Source: Oscillospiraceae bacterium
Lineage (GTDB): Bacteria > Bacillota > Clostridia > Oscillospirales > Ruminococcaceae
Assembly (NCBI GenBank): GCA_016296165.1
Contig: JAEDJV010000020.1
Location: forward strand, 1-26,638
DNA length: 26,638 bases
Reading direction: 5' to 3'
This document shows positions 20,503-26,638 of the stretch, one piece after another. Positions within the stretch are counted from its first letter, which is position 1. Each line of letters starts with the position of its first letter. The position numbers and the translations under genes are program-made. The notes under the pieces are model-generated. The model had not been told where the DNA came from and did not search any database. It saw nothing but the letters and a program-made list of their open reading frames with translations.

Positions 20503-22017
20503 ATGAGCGAAAATCAGACAAACGATCAGATTCAGGAAGAAGTTCAGGAACAGGATATAAATATACTAAAAAAAGTTAGAATAGAAAAACTCGATGAGTT
20601 AAAGAAAGATAATAAAAACCCGTATGAGATCACAAAGTATGAAGTTACAGCCAAGAACGCTGTAATAAGAGAAAAGTTTGAAGAGATGGAAAATCAAACT
20701 GTAACTATTGCAGGTCGTATTATGAGCTGGCGTGATATGGGTAAGGCTAACTTTATTGATGTACGCGATGATACTGACAGAATGCAGGTATATGTTCGTA
20801 TGAACGATATCGGCGAAGATTTGTTCTCTGAATTCAAAAAGTGGGATATCGGTGATATCGTTGGTGTTGAAGGATTTGTATTCCGTACAAGAAAAGGTGA
20901 GATATCAGTTCATGCCCAGAAGATAGTGCTTCTTTCAAAATCACTTCTTCCGCTTCCGGAAAAGTGGCATGGTCTTAAGGATCAGGATATGAGATACCGT
21001 CAGCGTTATGTTGATCTTATCTGTAATCCTGGAGTAAAGGATACTTTCGTAAAGAGAAGTATGATCCTCAGAGAAATAAGACAGTACCTTGATAATCTCG
21101 GATATCTTGAAGTTGACACACCGGTTCTCCACACTCTTGAAATCGGTGCAGCCGCAAGACCTTTCAAAACACATCACAATGCACTTGATCTTGATATGTA
21201 TCTCCGTATCGAAACAGAGCTTTATCTTAAGCGACTTATCGTAGGCGGTTTCAATAAAGTTTACGAAGTAGGACGTATTTTCAGAAATGAAGGTATGGAT
21301 ACCTCACACAACCCTGAATTTACATCAATCGAAATGTATCAGGCATTTACCGACTATAAGGGAATGATGGATCTTATCGAAGATATGTATATCACTATCA
21401 CAAGAAAGATCTGTGGTACTGATGTTATTACATATCAGGGCGTTGAAATCAACATGGGCGGTCCATGGGAAAGACTTACAATGGTTGAGGCTGTAAAGAA
21501 ATATGCCGGTGTTGACTACAACGACTGGAAGACAGATGAAGAAGCAAGAGCATGTGCAAAGAGCAAGGGCATTGAAGTTGAAGAAGGTGCAAATGCTACA
21601 AAAGGACACGTTCTTATCGCATTCTTTGAAGAATTTGTTGAAGACAAACTCATTCAGCCAACTATCATCTATGATTATCCTGTTGAAAACTCACCTCTTG
21701 CAAAGAGAAAACCGTCAGATCCTGCATTTACAGAGAGATTTGAATACTTTATATATGCAAGAGAAATGGGTAACGCATTCTCAGAGCTTAACGACCCGAT
21801 TGACCAGAGAGAACGTTTCGTAAAGCAGGTTGAAGCTAAGCGTGCGCAGGGTGCTAATGCAGAAGTTGATGAGGACTTCGTAACAGCTCTTGAATACGGC
21901 ATGCCGCCAACAGGTGGTCTTGGATTCGGTCTTGACCGTCTCGTTATGCTTCTCACAGACAGCGCTTCTATCAGGGACGTACTCCTTTTCCCTACAATGA
22001 AGCCGATTGACAAGTAA
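20503..22017 (+). CDS. lysS: Lysyl-tRNA synthetase, class II
   Basis: 504 residues: an N-terminal OB-fold anticodon-binding domain (about 60-165, with VTIAGRIMSWRDMGKANFID) and a class II catalytic core. Motif 2 is FRNEGMDTSHNPEFTSIEMY and motif 3 is GGLGFGLDRLVMLL. LysRS charges tRNA-Lys. It differs slightly from textbook sequences around the first active-site loop: TLEIGAAARPF where PxxGGAxARPF is usual, and RIETELYLKR where RIAxELxLKR is usual. All key motif residues seem intact. It is the second gene of a greA-lysS operon ending in a terminator at 22085. Confidence 0.96.
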   Translation: MSENQTNDQIQEEVQEQDINILKKVRIEKLDELKKDNKNPYEITKYEVTAKNAVIREKFEEMENQTVTIAGRIMSWRDMGKANFIDVRDDTDRMQVYVRMNDIGEDLFSEFKKWDIGDIVGVEGFVFRTRKGEISVHAQKIVLLSKSLLPLPEKWHGLKDQDMRYRQRYVDLICNPGVKDTFVKRSMILREIRQYLDNLGYLEVDTPVLHTLEIGAAARPFKTHHNALDLDMYLRIETELYLKRLIVGGFNKVYEVGRIFRNEGMDTSHNPEFTSIEMYQAFTDYKGMMDLIEDMYITITRKICGTDVITYQGVEINMGGPWERLTMVEAVKKYAGVDYNDWKTDEEARACAKSKGIEVEEGANATKGHVLIAFFEEFVEDKLIQPTIIYDYPVENSPLAKRKPSDPAFTERFEYFIYAREMGNAFSELNDPIDQRERFVKQVEAKRAQGANAEVDEDFVTALEYGMPPTGGLGFGLDRLVMLLTDSASIRDVLLFPTMKPIDK

Positions 22018-22084
22018 TCTTGAAAAAAATAATGGTTGAGCAATCCTGTTGTTTCGGATTATGACAACAGATATATAAAGATAC

Positions 22085-22114
22085 GGGGCAGCTTTTAAGC
22101 TGCTCCTTATTTTT
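22085..22114 (+). terminator. Terminator of greA-lysS
   Basis: GGGGCAGCT (22085-22093) pairs with AGCTGCTCC (22098-22106), with one G-U, around TTTA, followed by TTATTTTT. The rest of the 22018-22339 spacer holds nothing else recognisable before the pdxS control region. Confidence 0.8.
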
Positions 22115-22235
22115 AGCAGTACATCAAAAATTACATTAAAAAGCAGCAGATGTTGAATATGAAATTTCTGTAAAATCATATACTGACATGAGATTTTGCA
22201 GATGGAGAAATATCATAAATCAGGTCAGCATGATT

Positions 22236-22309
22236 ACTGGTATTATAAACTGGTCTTATAAAATAAACTCTGTCTGGTTATATACGAAGCCAAAAATATC
22301 TGATATACT
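22236..22309 (+). promoter_or_regulatory. pdxS promoter with CTGGT direct repeats
   Basis: ACTGGTATTATAA (22236-22248) and ACTGGTCTTATAA (22249-22261) are adjacent 13-bp direct repeats. A third CTGGT follows at 22274-22278. The -10 is TATACT (22304-22309), while the -35 position (22281-22286, TATACG) is poor. This suggests activator dependence. MocR/PdxR regulators typically bind direct repeats, and one is encoded at 23809. Confidence 0.6.
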
Positions 22310-22339
22310 GATAAAAAATATAAAAAAGAGGTAATTAAT

Positions 22340-23212
22340 ATGAATCAGCATTATCAGTTAAATAAAGAACTTGCACAGATGTTAAAGGGCGGTGTAATAA
22401 TGGATGTTACTACACCTGAACAGGCAGTAATTGCACAGGACGCTGGTGCATGCGCAGTTATGGCTCTTGAACGTATTCCTGCAGATATTCGTGCTGCAGG
22501 CGGAGTATCCAGAATGAGTGACCCGGCGATGATTCGTTCTATTCAGGAAGCTGTTTCAATTCCTGTTATGGCAAAGTGCCGTATAGGGCATTTTGTTGAA
22601 GCACAGATTCTTGAAGCAATTGAAATAGACTATATAGATGAAAGTGAAGTGCTCTCACCGGCCGATGATGTATTTCATGTAGACAAGACACAGTTTAAAG
22701 TTCCTTTTGTATGTGGTGCAAGGGATCTTGGCGAAGCACTCAGACGTATAAATGAAGGCGCTTCCATGATCAGAACAAAAGGTGAGCCGGGAACAGGTGA
22801 TATCGTTCAGGCTGTTCGTCATATGCGAATGATGAATACTCAGATAAGACACGTTGTTTCACTTCGGGAGGATGAACTTTTTGAAGAGGCAAAGCGTCTT
22901 CAGGTTCCTTATGGACTTGTTAAACAGGTACATGACACAGGAAGACTTCCGGTTGTAAATTTTGCAGCGGGCGGAGTTGCTACTCCGGCAGATGCTGCAC
23001 TTATGATGCAGCTTGGTGCAGAAGGTGTATTCGTTGGATCGGGAATTTTTAAGTCAGGAGATCCTAAGAAACGTGCGGCTGCTATTGTTCAGGCCGTTAC
23101 CAATTATACTGATGCAAAGCTTATCGCTGAACTTTCAGCAGGACTTGGCGAAGCGATGGTTGGTATAAATGAACATGAAATAGAAATTCTTATGGCTGAA
23201 AGAGGCAAGTGA
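22340..23212 (+). CDS. pdxS: Pyridoxal 5'-phosphate synthase subunit PdxS
   Basis: 290 residues, the normal length. Conserved stretches include GGVIMDVTTPEQAVIAQDAG, VMALERIPADIRAAGGVSRM, VMAKCRIGHFVEAQ (with the imine-forming lysine), and RTKGEPGTGDIVQAVRHMR. PdxS condenses ribose 5-phosphate, glyceraldehyde 3-phosphate and ammonia to PLP in a 12-subunit ring, with ammonia supplied by PdxT. The start follows AGAGG. Its stop overlaps the pdxT start (TGATG). Confidence 0.97.
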   Translation: MNQHYQLNKELAQMLKGGVIMDVTTPEQAVIAQDAGACAVMALERIPADIRAAGGVSRMSDPAMIRSIQEAVSIPVMAKCRIGHFVEAQILEAIEIDYIDESEVLSPADDVFHVDKTQFKVPFVCGARDLGEALRRINEGASMIRTKGEPGTGDIVQAVRHMRMMNTQIRHVVSLREDELFEEAKRLQVPYGLVKQVHDTGRLPVVNFAAGGVATPADAALMMQLGAEGVFVGSGIFKSGDPKKRAAAIVQAVTNYTDAKLIAELSAGLGEAMVGINEHEIEILMAERGK

Positions 23213-23784
23213 TGCGTATAGGTGTTGTGGCTGTTCAGGGAGCGTTTGCTGAACATATAGCGGTACTTGAACGAATGGGCATATCTGCTTTTGAGATCAG
23301 ACAGGAAAAAGATTTGTCAGGAAGTATCGATGGTTTGATACTTCCTGGCGGTGAGAGTACTGTTATGAAAAAACTTCTCCGTGAACTTTGCCTGTATAAT
23401 CCGATAAAAGAACTAATCAACAACGGAGTTCCTGTTTTCGGAACCTGTGCAGGTATGATTCTTCTTTCTGAAATAATCGAAAGCGGAGAAGAAAGCTGTT
23501 TTGGTACTATGAATGTTACTGTTAAGCGAAATGCGTATGGCAGACAGCTTGGAAGTTTCAGATGCATAGAAAAATTTGACGGAAATGATATAGAGATGCC
23601 GTTTATACGTGCACCTTACATTACAGAAGTCCGGGAAGATGCGGAAGTTCTTGCAGTGCATGAAGGAAGAATTGTTGCAGTAAGGCAGGGAAATCAGCTT
23701 GCAACTGCCTTTCATCCTGAGCTTACTGATGATAATACAGTTTTTAATTATTTTATCAATATGATAAAAAACAGAGTAAAGTAA
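23212..23784 (+). CDS. pdxT: Pyridoxal 5'-phosphate synthase glutaminase PdxT
   Basis: 190 residues from the ATG at 23212, overlapping the pdxS stop by one base; a GTG directly before it at 23209 is an alternative. It is a class I glutaminase: LPGGEST, GTCAGMILL with nucleophile Cys79, and FHPEL with His168 and Glu170 complete the triad. It delivers ammonia through a channel to PdxS. All catalytic residues are present and the length is normal. Confidence 0.96.
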   Translation: MRIGVVAVQGAFAEHIAVLERMGISAFEIRQEKDLSGSIDGLILPGGESTVMKKLLRELCLYNPIKELINNGVPVFGTCAGMILLSEIIESGEESCFGTMNVTVKRNAYGRQLGSFRCIEKFDGNDIEMPFIRAPYITEVREDAEVLAVHEGRIVAVRQGNQLATAFHPELTDDNTVFNYFINMIKNRVK

Positions 23785-23808
23785 GAATAAATAACAGGAA
23801 GTGATGAG

Positions 23809-24888
23809 TTGTATATTCAGATTAACTCCGAAAGTAAGGCACCAGCATATAAACAGATATATTCATCAATTCGCAGCAAGATAATATGCGGTGCATTTCC
23901 GTACAACTCCAGACTTCCTTCCAAAAGAGAGCTTGCTCATGACTGTGGTGTAAGCGTTGTAACTGTTGAGCATGCACTTCATCTGCTTTGTGATGAAGGT
24001 TTCTGTGAGATGCGTTCAAGAAGCGGATGCTACGTAAGATATTCATATGAAAACAATTTTCCGGTTTCAGATTATATTTCTGAAGAGAACATACATGAGA
24101 GGCCAGAGGATTTTCACTATGAAAACATTCCTTTTTCTTCTGTTTCATCACAGCTTAGAAAAGTGATTCTTGATTATGGTGAAAAAATTCTTATGAAATC
24201 ACCTAATAACGGCTGTGCTGAACTTCGTGAATCAATTTGCCGGTATCTTTCCAGAAACAGAAACATAAATGTTTCACCTGAACAGATAGTTATAGGTTCA
24301 GGTGCCGAATATCTTTACGGTATTTGCATCCAGATGCTTGGCAGGGAGAGAATTGTTGCACTTGAGAATCCTTCATACGAAAAGATTAGAGAAGTATATC
24401 AGATAAACGGAGCAGAATGTGATATGCTTGATATGGATGACGAAGGAATAAGAACTGATGGACTGAAACGAACCAGAGCCTCTGTTCTACATGTCACACC
24501 TTTTAACAGTTATCCGAGCCATATAACAGCTTCAGCTGAAAGAAGGCATGAGTATATCAGATGGGCGCAAGAAAGAAACGCAGTTATTATCGAGGATGAC
24601 TATGATTCTGAATTTATAGTGACCGGAACTGCACCTGAAACGCTTTTTTCACAGAATACAGACGGAAATGTAATATATATCAATACTTTCTCACGTACTA
24701 TAGCTCCTGCACTCCGAGCCGGATACATGATTCTTCCGAAGAAAATGATTCCCGCATATGAGGAAACGGTAGGATTTTATTCATGTACTGTCCCTATGCT
24801 GGAACAGTATTTTCTCACAGAATGGATTGACAGCGGTGAGTTTGAGAGAAATATCAGCAGGATAAGAAGAAAAAATCAAAAAAAATAA
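23809..24888 (+). CDS. MocR/PdxR-type regulator, truncated and lacking the PLP lysine
   Basis: 359 residues starting at TTG (23809), 24 bases after pdxT. Residues 1-76 are a GntR-type winged helix (SKRELAHDCGVSVVTVEHAL). Then comes a fold-type I aminotransferase domain with GCAELRESICRYL, SPEQIVIGSGAE, NPSYEKIREVY and EDDYDSEF. The lysine that normally binds PLP in xTFSKTxAPALR is Arg296 here (NTFSRTIAPALR). The protein stops just after the HIRRMR-like ISRIRRK stretch, so about 100 C-terminal residues of the usual 450-480 are missing, followed at once by a terminator. Position suggests a PdxR-like controller of pdxST. PLP sensing by an internal aldimine seems impossible; it may bind PLP non-covalently or be degenerating. 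Confidence 0.88.
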   Translation: MYIQINSESKAPAYKQIYSSIRSKIICGAFPYNSRLPSKRELAHDCGVSVVTVEHALHLLCDEGFCEMRSRSGCYVRYSYENNFPVSDYISEENIHERPEDFHYENIPFSSVSSQLRKVILDYGEKILMKSPNNGCAELRESICRYLSRNRNINVSPEQIVIGSGAEYLYGICIQMLGRERIVALENPSYEKIREVYQINGAECDMLDMDDEGIRTDGLKRTRASVLHVTPFNSYPSHITASAERRHEYIRWAQERNAVIIEDDYDSEFIVTGTAPETLFSQNTDGNVIYINTFSRTIAPALRAGYMILPKKMIPAYEETVGFYSCTVPMLEQYFLTEWIDSGEFERNISRIRRKNQKK

Positions 24889-24919
24889 ACCGGGTTTGAA
24901 TCCCGGTTTTTATTTTTTC
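24888..24919 (+). terminator. Terminator of the pdxST-regulator operon
   Basis: AACCGGG (24888-24894) pairs with CCCGGTT (24902-24908) around 7 bases, followed by TTTTATTTTTT. The hairpin begins at the last base of the regulator stop codon. Confidence 0.85.
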
Positions 24920-24944
24920 ATAAGATATTTTCACAAAATAATCA

Positions 24945-24973
24945 TTGTTATAGTGTTAAAAATATGATATAAT
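24945..24973 (+). promoter_or_regulatory. Promoter of the coiled-coil membrane protein gene
   Basis: -35 TTGTTA (24945-24950), a 17-base spacer, -10 TATAAT (24968-24973), ending 34 bases before the start at 25008. Confidence 0.75.
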
Positions 24974-25007
24974 TAAAATATCATGCTGACGAAAGGACGT
25001 ATCCTTA

Positions 25008-25868
25008 ATGGGACAAAAAAAAGACAGTAAATCTGAAAAAGGGGTACTTGAAACTATACGTGAGGTAAACAGAAAAGACAGGATGAAGAGAATTTCCAGT
25101 GAGTCTGAACGTATAAAAAAAGCGGCACATGAGAAAGATCTTGCCGATGAGGCGTACAGAAAAGAACTTCAGAAAGACAAGATAGAACTCATAAAGATTA
25201 AACAGGGGATTAAGGAAGAAGATGAAATAAAGCAGGATGAAACCAAATATACTTTTCTGCAGAAGGTCGGTGCTTTTTTCTACTGTAATAAACCAATGGT
25301 GATAACAGCCTCATTTTTTATTTTTCTTGCCGGATTTTTGATATATGATCTTGCCAGAAAAGACAGACCTGATGTGACAGCCATGATTATAACGAGTGAT
25401 GAAAACATGGAAACATGCTATGAAAATATTGCCTCAGTTGTTGATGAGTATATAGTGGATGTAAACGAAAACGGAGAAATCCATTCCACTATGTATTATC
25501 TCCCTTTTGGTGAAGATATCGATCCTTACACACTTCAGGCAAGTTCAACTAAACTTTTTGCATTTATGCAGGATGGAGAAACCATGCTTGTGATTGCAAG
25601 TGATGAGGTTGAAGATTATGTATTTCCTGAGAAAACGCTTGAAAATCTGGAGGAACTCTATCCTGACAATGAACATATAAAAGGACATGGATTTTATTTT
25701 GCGGGAACAAAGTTTGCAGAAGAGATAGGCTATGAAGGAGAGCTTCCGGATGATGTGTATATCGGAATAAGAAAAGTCTCAAAGGGTGCAAGATACAGAG
25801 AGAAGATGCAGAAAAATTATGATCATGCAAAAGCTGTACTTGATGGAATCATCGATCGTTATTCATAA
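25008..25868 (+). CDS. Single-pass membrane protein with charged coiled-coil N-terminus
   Basis: 286 residues; I do not recognise the family. Residues 1-80 are highly charged and probably a cytoplasmic coiled coil (K/E/R-rich, with EKDLADEAYRKELQKDKIE). One transmembrane helix is at about 96-114 (PMVITASFFIFLAGFLIYDL). The outer part of about 170 residues contains beta-rich segments (TAMIITSDENMETCYENIAS, TMLVIASDEVEDYVFPE). There is no signal peptide, enzyme motif or metal site. It has its own promoter and a GAAAGGA site, and the next gene follows at 30 bases, so the two are probably co-transcribed. Confidence 0.75.
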   Translation: MGQKKDSKSEKGVLETIREVNRKDRMKRISSESERIKKAAHEKDLADEAYRKELQKDKIELIKIKQGIKEEDEIKQDETKYTFLQKVGAFFYCNKPMVITASFFIFLAGFLIYDLARKDRPDVTAMIITSDENMETCYENIASVVDEYIVDVNENGEIHSTMYYLPFGEDIDPYTLQASSTKLFAFMQDGETMLVIASDEVEDYVFPEKTLENLEELYPDNEHIKGHGFYFAGTKFAEEIGYEGELPDDVYIGIRKVSKGARYREKMQKNYDHAKAVLDGIIDRYS

Positions 25869-25898
25869 TGATTCAAATTACAGAAAGGATATTTTTAT

Positions 25899-26638
25899 AT
25901 GAGCAAATTGTGTAAATACTGCGGAGCTGAAATGGATGACGAGGCATTTGAATGTCCGGAATGTCTGAAAAAAATTCCAGGGGCAGAGATGCTTGCCAAA
26001 CAGAAAGAGCTTGAAAAGAAAGAAAAACGTAAAAAAAACCTTATAATTATCGGAACGGCTGTTGCTGTTATTTTACTTATAACTGGTATTACATTTTTAG
26101 TTAAGAAACTGAATACAAAACCGTCGGACAAATATATGAAACCGGTCAGGTCATATATTGACGGCTGTGTGGAAAATGAATATGATGAATTTATTTCTGC
26201 TTTTCCTGAATTTATCGGACAGTTTATGTCAGAACAGTTTGCTTATGCGGTTATAGGCGATCTTCCGGAGGAAGAGGAGAAAATTCGTACAGCGGATCTT
26301 CTTTATCTTGACCAGTATTATCGTACTCTTGCAGAAAAATTTGGCGTTGACTTTGATATAGATTACACCATTAATTCAGAAAAACGCTATACTCCCGAAG
26401 AACTTGAGAAGTATCAGGAAGAGTACAGAAACTACAATACAGAACTGTTAAAAAATACAGTTTTTAGTGACGGTTACGAAATTACAGTAACATTTACAGC
26501 CAAAGGAAATCTTGGTTCAAATTCAGTTACAGAGGAGAATTTCCAGGTGTTCTGCATTAACGACAAGTGGTATATGATGAGTTATGTTGATTTTCTCAAA
26601 GAAGCAGAAGATATAACACTTGATAATTTAAGACAATA
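25899..26638 (+). CDS. Zinc-ribbon membrane protein, partial at the right edge
   Basis: At least 246 residues, open to the window end. It starts at ATG 25899 with an AAAGGA site. An N-terminal zinc ribbon MSKLCKYCGAEMDDEAFECP has Cys5, Cys8, Cys19 and Cys22. A Lys/Glu helix and one transmembrane helix (about 48-68) follow, then an outer domain containing SDKYMKPVRSYIDGCVENEY and later a NTF2- or DUF4878-like cone of beta-strands (VFSDGYEITVTFTAKGN, FQVFCINDKWYMMSYV). This layout of zinc ribbon, helix and outer domain is common in Firmicutes and has no established function. It is probably co-transcribed with the preceding gene. Confidence 0.8.
   Translation, partial: MSKLCKYCGAEMDDEAFECPECLKKIPGAEMLAKQKELEKKEKRKKNLIIIGTAVAVILLITGITFLVKKLNTKPSDKYMKPVRSYIDGCVENEYDEFISAFPEFIGQFMSEQFAYAVIGDLPEEEEKIRTADLLYLDQYYRTLAEKFGVDFDIDYTINSEKRYTPEELEKYQEEYRNYNTELLKNTVFSDGYEITVTFTAKGNLGSNSVTEENFQVFCINDKWYMMSYVDFLKEAEDITLDNLRQ

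Noticed and set aside
22115..22235. Possible small RNA or riboswitch between lysS and pdxS
   Set aside because: No conserved structure or motif is recognisable by eye; only weak A/T-rich sequence is present.
1..26638. CRISPR arrays, tRNA or rRNA genes, insertion sequences
   Set aside because: No repeat-spacer pattern, tRNA-like cloverleaf, rRNA sequence, transposase or paired terminal repeats was found. The only long repeats are the duplicated kinase/regulator/lipoprotein pieces.

Overview
The window looks like chromosome of a low-GC Gram-positive anaerobe of the Ruminococcus/Oscillospiraceae type. This is inferred from A/T-rich intergenic DNA, strong AGGAGG-type ribosome binding sites, Firmicute gene families (CdaR/PucR-type regulator, ftsEX-ctpA, DUF1934, pdxST with a MocR regulator) and many short lipoproteins and sensory systems. 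I see no rRNA, tRNA, CRISPR array or insertion sequence.

Bases 1-4700. The left edge holds the start of a probable Fic-type (VbhA-like) antitoxin preceded by a 58-residue small protein and a good promoter. Next come a coiled-coil gene remnant and a bidirectional terminator. An ECF sigma factor and its overlapping membrane partner (a probable anti-sigma factor with a large extracellular propeller-like domain) follow on the minus strand. An orphan AAA+ ATPase with a DUF4143-type C-terminus is divergent from them.

Bases 4700-11310 are the most unusual part: a broken tandem array of one module. The ancestral module reads, on the minus strand, response regulator - hybrid histidine kinase, with a divergent promoter region driving a lipoprotein on the plus strand. 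Today there is lipoprotein 1 with its promoter. Next is an intact kinase followed by only 46 bases of a regulator gene, then lipoprotein 2. The third part has an intact regulator preceded by only about 139 bases of kinase tail, the kinase promoter, and a decayed third lipoprotein promoter. The lipoprotein promoters carry a TGTCCC-tga-GGGACA palindrome centred near -43, a plausible target of the LuxR-type regulator. The kinase has HisKA, ATPase, receiver and HPt domains, so with the separate regulator it makes a complete four-step phosphorelay. Between lipoprotein 2 and the regulator sit a 36-codon peptide gene, a terminator-like hairpin and a third, Ser/Thr-rich lipoprotein. The two reading frames of that lipoprotein join exactly at an A_AAA_AAG slippery heptamer.

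Bases 11319-14200. A second ECF sigma factor overlaps a second membrane partner. Its extracellular part is a class A penicillin-binding-protein transpeptidase domain in which all three catalytic motifs are damaged, so it is probably a sensor and not an enzyme. A 30-codon ABC-exporter tail remnant follows.

Bases 14200-26638 are mostly plus-strand housekeeping genes: a divergent D-Ala-D-Ala ligase-like protein and DUF1934; a CdaR/PucR-type regulator; ftsE, ftsX (apparently starting at ATA) and a CtpA-type protease; greA and lysS; pdxS, pdxT and a truncated MocR regulator that has lost its PLP lysine; then two uncharacterised membrane proteins, the last running off the right edge.
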